Shown here in pieces: positions 1-7,528 of a stretch of 13,198 nucleotides of DNA (position 1 is the first letter of the stretch; each line of letters starts with the position of its first letter). The notes under the pieces were generated by a model that was not told the DNA's origin, searched no databases, and saw only the letters and a list, made by a program, of their open reading frames with translations. This DNA comes from Spirochaetales bacterium (GTDB taxonomy: Bacteria; Spirochaetota; Spirochaetia; DSM-27196; SLST01). The DNA lies in assembly GCA_028284845.1 (NCBI GenBank), contig JANQQY010000170.1, forward strand, positions 1-13,198, written 5' to 3'. A program made the position numbers and the translations under genes.

Positions 1-1934
1 CCCTCCACGACGACCTGGATGTTCAGTTCGAGCGCTGCAAGGCGTACGGAGGTGATCAGATCAATAAAATGCTCGAACAGCTCGATGGGCGGCAGAAAGA
101 TGTGGAGTCTGCCGTTTCGAATCTCCGCGCAGAGGCTGGTTCGAACACGGCCGGTTCTGTCTGATGTGAAGTAGGCATCATCGTGGTTCGACTCACGTCT
201 CGCGTGTACCGCCGCCTCGATCTCCGTAGTGCTGGGAAGCTGGTCGACCGGCGCGAAGAGGCTCCGCTCCGGAATCGTCTCGAGCTCTTCCTCGGGGACG
301 AACGGCAGGCTCGCCGTCGGCAGCCTCAGACCTATTGGCGAATCACCCGGGATGAGGAAGAGCGTCCCTCCGCGGAACTCCCAACGGTTGGTGATCCAAC
401 GCTTGCGGTCGACCGAGTAGGCGAGCGGCAGGACGTACCCTGCTGCAGAACCAAGGCCCTGGTCGATCACCTTGAGGAGTCGCTCACGTTCGGATCGCTC
501 GAAGAGATCGGTCTTGAGGAGATCCCCCTCCACCGGCAGGCGGCCCTCGCGCCAGAGATGGTACCCAACGTCTTCGTACGCCGGCAGAATTGCCTCGTCC
601 GGCACGGCAAGGTTGCGCGCAAGTTCTGCAAGGAAGGCGCGTCCCAGCTTGGGGGCGGCTCCTCCCGAACTCGGGTCGGTATCGTCGGAGCTATCCGGTC
701 GATCCGGCTTCGGCCAGAGCGGCTCTCCGTCCTTGCGCCAGACCGCCGTGAATGCCCATCGCGGGAGCGCTTCGCCTGGATACCACTTCCCCTGGCCGTA
801 GTGCTTGAGGGCTCCGGGGCAGAACCGATCGACAAGGTGATCAAAGAGCTGCGATGCAGCCGCGCGTTTTTTCACACCATTCGCCGCTATCGTCCACTCC
901 GGTGCATCGCGATCATCGATCGATACGAAGGTTGGTTCACCTCCCATCGTGAGCTCGACTCCCAGGCGGGCGAGCTCCTTGTCCACCTTGATACCGGTCC
1001 GATTGATCGCGCTCCACTCGTCGTCCGAATACGGCTTCGTGATCCGGCGGTCCTCGTGAACGCGCTCCACGGACATCACGTGATCCAGAGTCGACTTCGA
1101 CTCATCAACCGCGCCGGAGATGGGAGCCGCACTCTGCGGCGTTGGTGTGCAGCAGAGCGGTATGTGCCCCTCTCCTGCAAGGAGCCCCGAGGTTGAATCA
1201 AGGCCGACCCAACCAGCGCCGGGCAGGTAGACCTCGGTCCAGGCGTGAAGGTCGGTGAAGTCGTGATCCGTGCCGGAGGGGCCGTCGAGTGCCTTCTCGT
1301 CCGGCTTTAGCTGAATCAAGTATCCGGAGGCGAATCTCGTTGCGAGCCCGTGGCGGCGGAGCGCCTGACAGAGGAGCCACGCCATATCCCGGCACGAGCC
1401 GGTTCCCACGGTGAGCGTCTCTTCGCTCGTCTGCACGCCGGGCTCAAGGCGAACGATGTAGCCGGTCCGCTCGTTCACTCGTCGGTTCGCCTCGATCAGG
1501 TAGTCGACGGTCCCCGGCGAGCCGGTTGGAGCAAGCTCTGAGACGAGCGCATCGAACTCTTCGCCTGAGTCCGAAACATCCAGGTATGGAAGCAGCTCAG
1601 TCCGAAGCGACGGCTCGTACTCAAAGGGGAACTCTTTCGCGGAGTCTTCAAGGAAGAAATCAAAGGGATTAAAAATCGAGTGCTCCGCCACAAGATCGAC
1701 GGTCACCTCGAACTTCCGCAGCTTCTCCGGAAAGACGGCCCGAGCCAGGTAGTTTCCGAACGGATCCTGCTGCCAGTTGAGGAAATGATTCTTGGGTTCG
1801 ATGGAGAGGGAGTACGAGGTAATCGTGCTCCGGCAATGGGGCGCCGGACGCAGTCGAATGGTCTGCGGGCCAAGTGAAACCAGGCGGTCGTAGGTATAAG
1901 TCGTTTTGTGGGTAAGCGCGACGGTGATCGCCAA
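1..1934 (-). CDS. Transglutaminase-like / DUF2126 (putative amidoligase) protein, 3' end outside window
   Basis: The minus-strand frame is open from a TTG at 1934 to the left edge (644 codons seen; the family is usually about 1,100 aa, so a large C-terminal part is missing). The start is supported by GGAGGAG at 1939-1945, 4 nt upstream, and by the family-like opening MAITVALTHKTTYTYDR followed by a 'LGPQ.IRLRPAPHCR' motif (N-terminal bacterial transglutaminase domain). The transglutaminase core carries a complete triad: Cys181 in GSCRDMAWLL, His230 in DLHAWTEVYLP, Asp246 in GLDSTSG. From about residue 325 the sequence 'VELTMGGEPTFVSIDD' opens the DUF2126 region, which reaches the edge with 'RLHIFLPPIELFEHFIDLI'. 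DUF2126 is annotated in family databases as a putative amidoligase; its substrate is unknown. The gene is divergent from the 2016-6296 operon and probably works with it. It is presumably cytoplasmic, as no signal peptide is seen. Confidence 0.9.
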   Translation of the reverse strand, partial: MAITVALTHKTTYTYDRLVSLGPQTIRLRPAPHCRSTITSYSLSIEPKNHFLNWQQDPFGNYLARAVFPEKLRKFEVTVDLVAEHSIFNPFDFFLEDSAKEFPFEYEPSLRTELLPYLDVSDSGEEFDALVSELAPTGSPGTVDYLIEANRRVNERTGYIVRLEPGVQTSEETLTVGTGSCRDMAWLLCQALRRHGLATRFASGYLIQLKPDEKALDGPSGTDHDFTDLHAWTEVYLPGAGWVGLDSTSGLLAGEGHIPLCCTPTPQSAAPISGAVDESKSTLDHVMSVERVHEDRRITKPYSDDEWSAINRTGIKVDKELARLGVELTMGGEPTFVSIDDRDAPEWTIAANGVKKRAAASQLFDHLVDRFCPGALKHYGQGKWYPGEALPRWAFTAVWRKDGEPLWPKPDRPDSSDDTDPSSGGAAPKLGRAFLAELARNLAVPDEAILPAYEDVGYHLWREGRLPVEGDLLKTDLFERSERERLLKVIDQGLGSAAGYVLPLAYSVDRKRWITNRWEFRGGTLFLIPGDSPIGLRLPTASLPFVPEEELETIPERSLFAPVDQLPSTTEIEAAVHARRESNHDDAYFTSDRTGRVRTSLCAEIRNGRLHIFLPPIELFEHFIDLITSVRLAALELNIQVVVE

Positions 1935-1952
1935 TGGGCTCCTCCGTCTCGA

Positions 1953-2011
1953 CCCTATCATGTCATTCTTGCTTGGTGTTGCCTTAGTGAACCCAACTGC
2001 TCATGATAGGG
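1953..2011. repeat. Perfect 10-bp inverted repeat in the divergent promoter region
   Basis: CCCTATCATG at 1953-1962 and its exact reverse complement CATGATAGGG at 2002-2011 are separated by 39 bp. One arm lies just upstream of the Shine-Dalgarno of the minus-strand gene, the other ends 4 bp before the GTG of the plus-strand operon, so the repeat brackets the divergent promoters almost symmetrically. It could be a pair of operator half-sites, or each arm could hold a shared promoter element. Function is inferred. Confidence 0.6.
1979..2007 (+). promoter_or_regulatory. Possible promoter of the plus-strand operon
   Basis: TTGCCT (1979-1984) is followed after 17 bp by CATGAT (2002-2007), a moderate match to the sigma70 consensus. 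Transcription would start close to the GTG at 2016. That fits the poor Shine-Dalgarno there (only AGGG at 2008-2011) and would give a nearly leaderless mRNA. The -10 box falls inside the right arm of the inverted repeat. I found no equally good promoter for the minus-strand gene. Confidence 0.35.
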
Positions 2012-2015
2012 CGAC

Positions 2016-3878
2016 GTGAGTGACTTTCTCGTAGTGAGTCTGGATAGCATGGGTTCCCCAACTGTCAGCGTGCCCGAGCTGACCGATCACTCTCGGAGCC
2101 TGGAGGCCGGGTGGGGCTTTGGGTGGTATCCGGATGACGCCGCGGCAGCCTCAGTAGTGAAGGACTCCACGTCCAACGATGTGGTTGAGTTTGCGGGGTT
2201 GCTCAGTAGCTGGAAGAGTTTTACCTCTACCACCTTCCTGATTAAGATCCGGGGCGCTTCCAAGAGCTACAGCCAGGAGAACACCCAACCGTTCGTCCGC
2301 AGCTATGCTGGGCGTGACTGGCTCTTTCTCCATAACGGTGACCTAGACCACGATCGACTCCGGGAGTTGTTTGCGGCAACGCGTGCCGACTCCTTTCACC
2401 CCATCGGTTCCACGGACTCTGAGCTCGCCTTTGGAATTCTTCTCTCTCGAGTGAAGACTTCCGCTGCTCGGACCTTGAGCGATCTCCCTTGGGAGACATG
2501 GCGTTCGTGGTTCTTGGAGCTCGATGGACTGGGCCAGGGTGATTTCACGATCTCGGATGGTCGGCACACTATCGTCTACCACGGTGCTGACCGTGCTGCG
2601 CCACTCTCGTTTGCGAGGTTCCTGCCGACCGAGAATCAGCTCAGGATCACCGCGCCGGAAGTTGAGATCTCCCTGGACAATCCTTCGGACATCTACCGGA
2701 CGGCGCTCGTCGTCTCTTCCCATCGGTTTGGCGGTGATGGCTGGAACGCCATGACGCCGACACAGATGCTTGTTCTTCGTCGTGGTCTGGGCGTCTGGTC
2801 GAGCCACGAGCTGACATCGAGTGATATCAACACGGCGGCTCACGGATCGGCGCCCGAGGGAGTCCGTGCCGACCTCGCGGTTCCGCAGCAGACGGCTGCC
2901 GCCGCCGCGCACTTCTCCAGCCCGGCGATCCCTCAGGCGGCAAGTGGTCCGACCATCCTCAACGTTCGATCGATGATGCAGTCGCGCGACGGGACGGCTC
3001 TTCGCCGGCGTACCTACCGGGTCTTCCATAGGAGTTCCTACACCTACTCCGAGCCGGTGGAACGCAGTGAGCACGTCCTTCGCTTGCATCCGGCGGAGGA
3101 CGATGTGCAGGAGATCGTTCATTCAACGCTTTCCATTGAGGTGCCTGGCGAGCAGTTGCACTACGAGGATGTCTTTGGCAATCACTCGGTGCACGCAACG
3201 ATCGATACGCCGTATACAAGCATGGAGATCGTTGCGGACAGTGAGGTCATCGTGTACGCGCGCCCGGAAGACGATATGAGTTCGGCCGCGCGTCGATCGT
3301 CCATCCCGTTGATCTGGATGCCGTGGCAGAGGCAGATGATGTCTCCCTACCTGCTGCCGCCGGAGCTTCCTGAGACCCAGCTGCACGAGCTCACTGAGTT
3401 TGCGATGAGCTTCGTTGAGCGCAACGACTACCGGCTCGTTGAGACTCTTGAGGACATGAATACCCGCATCAAGGAAGACTTTGCCTACGAGTCCGGTTCA
3501 ACGACCAACGAGACTTCGCCGTTTACCGTCTACACAAGCCGGCGCGGTGTCTGTCAGGACTTCGCGAACCTCTTTATCTGTCTCGCTCGGCTCTTGAATG
3601 TCCCTTCGCGCTACCGCGTTGGGTACATTCACACGGGGAACACCTATGAGAATCCGGAGCAGGGCGACGCCTCCCATGCGTGGGCGGAAGTCTACCTCCC
3701 CTACGTTGGCTGGCGCGGATTTGATCCCACCAACGGAACACGAGTTGCTCAGGATCACATCAGAGTGGCGTGCGGCCGGAACTATAGGGATGCGACACCG
3801 ACCTCGGGGACGATCTTCCGGGGCGGCGGTACTGAGACGCTGAGCGTTCAGGTTCTGGTTGAGGAGATTTCTTCCTAG
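2016..3878 (+). CDS. Class II glutamine amidotransferase-like / transglutaminase fusion protein
   Basis: 620 aa, two parts. Residues 1 to about 270 resemble the Ntn-fold class II glutamine amidotransferases (YafJ type): GWGFGWY, Arg79 in KIRGAS, Asn89 in ENTQPF, HNGD at 106-109 and TDSE at 133-136. The expected N-terminal nucleophile Cys2 is Ser here (MSDFLVVS). After an Ala-rich linker, from about 335, comes an N-terminal bacterial transglutaminase domain (YRVFHRSSYTYSEPVERSEH) and then a transglutaminase core with a full triad: Cys513 in GVCQDFAN, His554 in ASHAWAEVYLP, Asp570 in FDPTNG. The start is fixed by an in-frame TAG at 2007; the GTG at 2016 is the first possible start after it, and it has a weak ribosome site. 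It is the first gene of the operon and overlaps the next by 1 bp (TAGTG). Likely role: cleavage or transfer of amide bonds in a peptide-modifying pathway; the substrate is unknown. No signal peptide or membrane segment is seen. Confidence 0.88.
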   Translation: MSDFLVVSLDSMGSPTVSVPELTDHSRSLEAGWGFGWYPDDAAAASVVKDSTSNDVVEFAGLLSSWKSFTSTTFLIKIRGASKSYSQENTQPFVRSYAGRDWLFLHNGDLDHDRLRELFAATRADSFHPIGSTDSELAFGILLSRVKTSAARTLSDLPWETWRSWFLELDGLGQGDFTISDGRHTIVYHGADRAAPLSFARFLPTENQLRITAPEVEISLDNPSDIYRTALVVSSHRFGGDGWNAMTPTQMLVLRRGLGVWSSHELTSSDINTAAHGSAPEGVRADLAVPQQTAAAAAHFSSPAIPQAASGPTILNVRSMMQSRDGTALRRRTYRVFHRSSYTYSEPVERSEHVLRLHPAEDDVQEIVHSTLSIEVPGEQLHYEDVFGNHSVHATIDTPYTSMEIVADSEVIVYARPEDDMSSAARRSSIPLIWMPWQRQMMSPYLLPPELPETQLHELTEFAMSFVERNDYRLVETLEDMNTRIKEDFAYESGSTTNETSPFTVYTSRRGVCQDFANLFICLARLLNVPSRYRVGYIHTGNTYENPEQGDASHAWAEVYLPYVGWRGFDPTNGTRVAQDHIRVACGRNYRDATPTSGTIFRGGGTETLSVQVLVEEISS

Positions 3879-5323
3879 TGAGATTTGATAACTACCGGAC
3901 CGACGGTTTCTACGATGAGATGTTCGAGTCTGACGGGATCCCGCGGGCCGGGGTTGAGCCGATCATCGAAACGATCAACGGTCTCCGACCGCGTGACCTG
4001 AAGCGTCGCCAGCGCGCGGCCGAGTACGCGCTGCTGAACAGCGGCAACACCTTCAACGTCTACGGCGCAAAAGAGGGGGCTGAGAAGATCTTGCCCTTCG
4101 ACATCATCCCACGGATCGTGCCCGCGAACGAATGGAGCACGCTCGAGGCGGGACTCAAGCAACGGATCCGTGCGCTTAATCTCTTTATTGGTGACATCTA
4201 CAACGAGAAGAAGATTCTGAGAGACGGCGTTGTGCCGGAAGAAATGATTCTGGGCGCCGAGTCGTACCGAAAGAACTGCGAAGGGCTACGGCCACCAAAA
4301 GACATCTGGATTCACATCACCGGGACCGATCTTGTTCGGGACGAGTCCGGAACATTCTTCGTTCTTGAGGACAATCTGCGATGTCCCTCAGGCGTCTCCT
4401 ATGTGGTCGAGAACCGCAACGTCCTGAAGTCGACCTTCCCCAACGCCTTCCGGACGATGAACGTTCGCCCAACGATCGACTACCCGGACAGGCTCCGCCG
4501 CACGCTTCGGCACCTTTCACGAAAGTCGAACCCACGCATCATCGTTCTGACCCCGGGCGTCTACAACTCGGCCTACTTCGAGCACGCCTTTCTCGCGCAG
4601 CAGATGGGGGTTGAGCTCGCGGAGGGTCGGGACCTGGTGGTAGTCGACGATGAGCTAAAGCTTCGGACAACTCGTGGGTTCGAGACAGTGGATGTCGTCT
4701 ACAGAAGGATCGACGACGACTTCCTCGATCCTCGCTCGTTCCGATCCGACTCACTTCTTGGTGTTCCCGGCATCATGGATGTCTATCGCAAGGGGAACGT
4801 GGCTCTCGCCAACGCCGTGGGAACCGGAATCGCGGACGACAAGGCGATCTATGCCTACACCCCTCGAATCATCAAGTACTACCTGGACGAAGATCCGATC
4901 CTTCCCATCGTTCCGACCTATATCTGTAGCGATGAGAAGGAGCGGCAGCACGTGCTTGAGAACCTGGATCGATTTGTAGTGAAGGCGGTGAACCTCTCAG
5001 GCGGGTATGGGATGCTGATTGGACCCAAGTCGACCGCGGCAGAGCGCGAAGCGTTCGCGAAGAAGATCAAGGCCAATCCGCGCGATTTTGTCGCCCAACC
5101 CACGATCAGCCTGTCACGCGCTCCCGTCATTGCGGGTGATCGGTTCGCCGGGCGGCACGTCGATCTCAGGCCATACATTCTGTACGGAAGGGATATCTTT
5201 GTGCTTCCGGGTGGCCTGACCCGTGTTGCTCTCAGAGAAGGTTCACTTGTCGTTAATTCTTCACAGGGAGGCGGGAGCAAGGACACGTGGGTGCTCTCTG
5301 ACGGAGGTCCCGCGAATGCTTAG
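3878..5323 (+). CDS. Circularly permuted ATP-grasp family protein (CP_ATPgrasp)
   Basis: 481 aa, near the usual length of the family (formerly DUF404/DUF407). Characteristic blocks are the opening FDNYRTDGFYDEMFE, EDNLRCPSGVSYV from residue 164, Lys369 in FVVKAVNLSGGYGMLIGP, and a C-terminal LRPYILYGRDIFVLPGGLTRVAL with NSSQGGGSKDTWVL. ATP-grasp enzymes join a carboxylate to an amine through an acyl-phosphate, so this is the candidate peptide- or amide-bond ligase of the locus; the substrates are not known. The GTG start overlaps the upstream TAG by 1 bp, with GAGGAG at 3861-3866 as a slightly distant ribosome site, which suggests translational coupling. Its stop lies within the first codons of the alpha-E gene. 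Confidence 0.92.
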   Translation: MRFDNYRTDGFYDEMFESDGIPRAGVEPIIETINGLRPRDLKRRQRAAEYALLNSGNTFNVYGAKEGAEKILPFDIIPRIVPANEWSTLEAGLKQRIRALNLFIGDIYNEKKILRDGVVPEEMILGAESYRKNCEGLRPPKDIWIHITGTDLVRDESGTFFVLEDNLRCPSGVSYVVENRNVLKSTFPNAFRTMNVRPTIDYPDRLRRTLRHLSRKSNPRIIVLTPGVYNSAYFEHAFLAQQMGVELAEGRDLVVVDDELKLRTTRGFETVDVVYRRIDDDFLDPRSFRSDSLLGVPGIMDVYRKGNVALANAVGTGIADDKAIYAYTPRIIKYYLDEDPILPIVPTYICSDEKERQHVLENLDRFVVKAVNLSGGYGMLIGPKSTAAEREAFAKKIKANPRDFVAQPTISLSRAPVIAGDRFAGRHVDLRPYILYGRDIFVLPGGLTRVALREGSLVVNSSQGGGSKDTWVLSDGGPANA

Positions 5324-6296
5324 TCGTGTCGCAGAGGCCGTCTACTGGATGCACCGATACGTAGAGCGGGCGGAGAACGTTGCCCGCTTTGTGCATGTGA
5401 ATCTGCACCTGCTCCTGGATGCGGATCATCACGGCGCGGGGGAGCAGTGGCTGCCGCTTGTTACGACATCCGGGGACCATGAGGATTTTGAGAAGCGCTA
5501 CAGTAGACCCACGGAGCGGAACGTCGTGAAGTTCCTCACCTTTGATACTGAGAACCCCAACTCGATCATCAGCTGCTTCCGCGTCGCCCGAGAGAACGCA
5601 CGCTCCGTTCGTGACACGATCTCATCTGAAATGTGGAACCACCTCAACCAGACCTATCTCATGATCGAGAGGGAAGGGCGAAGGCGAAGGATCGAGGACC
5701 TCCAGGAGTTCTACACCCAGATCAAGAACGCCAGTCACTTCCTCGTTGGGCTCGCTGAGACCACGATGAGTCACAACGAGGCCTGGCACTTTGGGAGACT
5801 GGGACGCCTGATCGAACGCGCCGACAAGACTGCGCGAATCCTGGACGTCCGCTACTTCATCCTCCTTCCTGGTGTCGAGTACGTAGACAGTCCCTACGAC
5901 TCGGTTCTCTGGACGGCGCTCCTGAAGTCAACCAGCGCGTTCGAGATGTACCGCAAGGCACATCCGCACATCCACCACGAGAACGTTGCCGATTTCCTGT
6001 TGTTTGACCGAATGTTCGCTCGGTCGCTCTACTGGTGCATCTCCGCCGCCGAGCGATCGATGGATCAGATCACAGAGGGAATGCGTCCCGCTCCTCAGGC
6101 AGCGGCGGAGCTCTCAACGCTTCGGGAAACCCTTGAATCGACAGACGTGAAGAGCGTCCTTGCGAACGGCCTCCACGAGTTCATCGATACCTTCCAGTTC
6201 AATCTCAACGTGGTTGGTGTCCAGATTCATCAGTCATTCTTTGCGATGAAAGAAGCGATCACACAGGTTCCGGCTCAGATGCAGTCGCAGGGGTAG
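5316..6296 (+). CDS. Alpha-E domain protein (DUF403)
   Basis: 326 aa, almost wholly alpha-helical, with the family's Glu/Arg-rich blocks: MLSRVAEAVYWMHRYVERAEN at the N terminus, ISSEMWNHLN in the middle, and HFGRLGRLIERADKTARILD. ATG 5316 is preferred over in-frame GTG 5223 because it gives the conserved N terminus and has GGAGG at 5303-5307 placed 8 nt upstream. It overlaps the end of the ATP-grasp gene by 8 bp. Alpha-E proteins occur next to, or fused with, circularly permuted ATP-grasp proteins. Their activity is not established; a partner role in amide-bond synthesis or substrate presentation is inferred from neighbourhood. It is the last gene of this operon. No strong rho-independent terminator is visible between its stop and the IS element that follows. 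Confidence 0.92.
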   Translation: MLSRVAEAVYWMHRYVERAENVARFVHVNLHLLLDADHHGAGEQWLPLVTTSGDHEDFEKRYSRPTERNVVKFLTFDTENPNSIISCFRVARENARSVRDTISSEMWNHLNQTYLMIEREGRRRRIEDLQEFYTQIKNASHFLVGLAETTMSHNEAWHFGRLGRLIERADKTARILDVRYFILLPGVEYVDSPYDSVLWTALLKSTSAFEMYRKAHPHIHHENVADFLLFDRMFARSLYWCISAAERSMDQITEGMRPAPQAAAELSTLRETLESTDVKSVLANGLHEFIDTFQFNLNVVGVQIHQSFFAMKEAITQVPAQMQSQG

Positions 6297-6365
6297 GTCA
6301 GGAGCTTGGGACTGCGCACAAGCGGCTTGACGACTCGCTCTATTTATTCCCACAGGATAGCCGTA

Positions 6366-6382
6366 GTGTCTCGCACAATTGA
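6366..6382 (+). repeat. IS630 terminal inverted repeat, left
   Basis: GTGTCTCGCACAATTGA, directly after a TA dinucleotide. It matches the reverse complement of the right repeat except for T versus C at position 6. The restored transposase frame stops (TAA, 6389-6391) 6 bp inside this repeat. Confidence 0.85.
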
Positions 6383-6388
6383 TCATCT

Positions 6389-7116
6389 TTAGTTCACTGT
6401 TGCTTTGGCGATCGATACCATGATCTCGCCTGCTGTCTTTGTCCATCTAAACGTCTTGCCTGACTGGTTCCATTGGTGGATGTAGTCGAGGATGCCTTTT
6501 CTAGTTGCTGTTTTGCTTCCCAGCTCTCTCGGCGAATGCGCTTGTTCGTCAGCTCTGCGAACCACCGCTCGATGAGATTCAGCCACGAGCCGTGTGTTGG
6601 AGTGTAGTGAATGACAAACCGGTCGGCACGCGAAGAGAGGTACTTTTGAGCCTCTTGGGTTTTGTGGTTGCTGACGTTGTCGGCGACGATGTGTAGCGTC
6701 TTCTCCTTCGGCAGTTTCTTGTCCAGGAGCTTGAGGAACTCAATGTATTCGATGGCTCGGTGGCGGTCTTTCGTTGTACCAATGACGTGACCACTGGCCA
6801 CAGCCAGGGCCGCGTACAATGTCGTGATTCCGTGTCGGTGATAGTCGTGCGTCTGGCGTTCCGGTACGCCTTCGCGTAGCGGCAGTATCGGCTGCATTCG
6901 TTCAAGCGCCTGGATCTGCGACTTCTCATCCACGCAGAGCACCATGGCATTCTCCGATGGATCCAGATACAGAGCGACCACGATCTGCAGACGTTGATGC
7001 TGCCTCGCATCCAAGTTCTTTCGTTTCAATAGTTCTTTCATCACCAGCCGATCCCCTTCACTGGCAATCGGCTCCGTAGCAACGTTGGCTATCCTCAGAA
7101 TGTAGCAGCAGCACAA
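6389..7116 (-). pseudogene. IS630-family transposase, internal deletion plus frameshift
   Basis: The DDE catalytic core is recognisable: Asp in VLCVDEKSQIQALER, Asp in VADNVSNHKTQEA, and Glu in THGSWLNLIERWFAEL. The N terminus is too short. A segment resembling the first helix of the usual HTH region (EGDRLVMKELLKRKN..ARQHQRLQIV) runs straight into VALYLDPSENAMVLCVDEK, which marks a large in-frame deletion near 6980-6990. Near the 3' end the frame switches: ESWEAKQQLEK continues in family style only in the -1 frame as GILDYIHQWNQSGKTFRWTK and ends at 6389, while the original frame continues as unrelated sequence to 6394. The exact start is uncertain; ATG 7116 gives an odd MCCC leader and may not be used. 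The protein is almost certainly inactive, lacking most of its DNA-binding part. Confidence 0.85.
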
Positions 7117-7128
7117 AACTTTCGCTAG

Positions 7129-7145
7129 TCAATTGTGCGGGACAC
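7129..7145 (-). repeat. IS630 terminal inverted repeat, right
   Basis: Read on the minus strand: GTGTCCCGCACAATTGA, next to TA at 7146-7147. It is the partner of the repeat at 6366-6382, with one mismatch. Confidence 0.85.
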
Positions 7146-7147
7146 TA

Positions 7148-7489
7148 TCAATCGCGCTTTTGCGAGCCGTTGAGTCGACTCATTCGGGTGAGTTCGGCGA
7201 GGAACTCCAGCGCATCAAACATGTACCAATGGAATAAGGTGTCTTTCTGCTATCAGCGGCTGTCCAAAACGATCAGCCGCGTCAGCTCTCTGGCGACGTT
7301 GCACAAGGTTTCTGGTTCGTCGGAATGACGTTCTATGCAAAGATGCTCCATCCGGACCTTGATCCAGAAGCTGTACTCCAGGATTTTCTGACGAATTTCC
7401 TCCGATCGGACTACGATCTTTCAGCAAACGGCGTGTTCGTTTACCCTGGCCTTGAAAAGTCAATCAAAATGGTAAAGAATGGAAAGTGA
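7148..7489 (+). pseudogene. 3' remnant of a metal/siderophore-type ABC substrate-binding protein gene
   Basis: One frame reads from the IS boundary to a TGA at 7487-7489, interrupted by a TAA at 7235-7237. Downstream of that stop the translation resembles the C terminus of Fe-siderophore/cobalamin-type binding proteins: GVFLLSAAV, GDVAQGFWFVGMTFYAKMLHP, then LDPEAVLQDFLTNF and YDLSANGVFVYP. There is no start codon with a ribosome site, no signal peptide and no N-terminal lobe, so it cannot make a working binding protein. The part before the TAA (VESTHSGEFGEELQRIKHVPME) is in phase and may belong to the same gene; one C-to-T change (CAA to TAA) could explain the stop. It differs from the intact binding protein at 9087, so it marks a second, lost uptake gene. 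The family call rests on recall of motifs. Confidence 0.55.
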
Positions 7490-7528
7490 CCACGAGTTGA
7501 ACATAGACGACGGTCCCAGGAGGCTCGA

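Larger units (their letters stand above)
6366..7145 (-). mobile_element. Internally deleted IS630-family element with intact ends
   Basis: The element is 780 bp, bounded by 17-bp terminal inverted repeats that match at 16 positions, and flanked on both sides by TA (6364-6365 and 7146-7147), the target duplication typical of IS630/Tc1-mariner elements. Full IS630 elements are about 1.1 kb, so roughly 300 bp are missing; the loss lies inside the transposase gene. Since both ends survive, it could still be moved by a transposase supplied by a full-length relative (inference). Confidence 0.85.

Noticed and set aside
183..1196. Long plus-strand open frame of 337 codons
   Set aside because: It lies opposite the transglutaminase/DUF2126 gene, whose motifs and catalytic residues are clear; the plus-strand translation is Arg-rich with no recognisable domain.
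2343..3122. Minus-strand open frame of 259 codons
   Set aside because: It is the antisense of the amidotransferase/transglutaminase fusion; its composition is rich in Arg with no motif.
6304..6323. Terminator-like GCTTG / CAAGC hairpin after the alpha-E gene
   Set aside because: It has a 5-bp stem with a long loop and no following T run, too weak to call.
6297..6365. Possible continuation of the binding-protein remnant on the left side of the IS
   Set aside because: Joining the flanks at TA gives an open frame, but the left part shows no binding-protein motifs and begins right after the alpha-E stop, so simple disruption by the IS is not supported.
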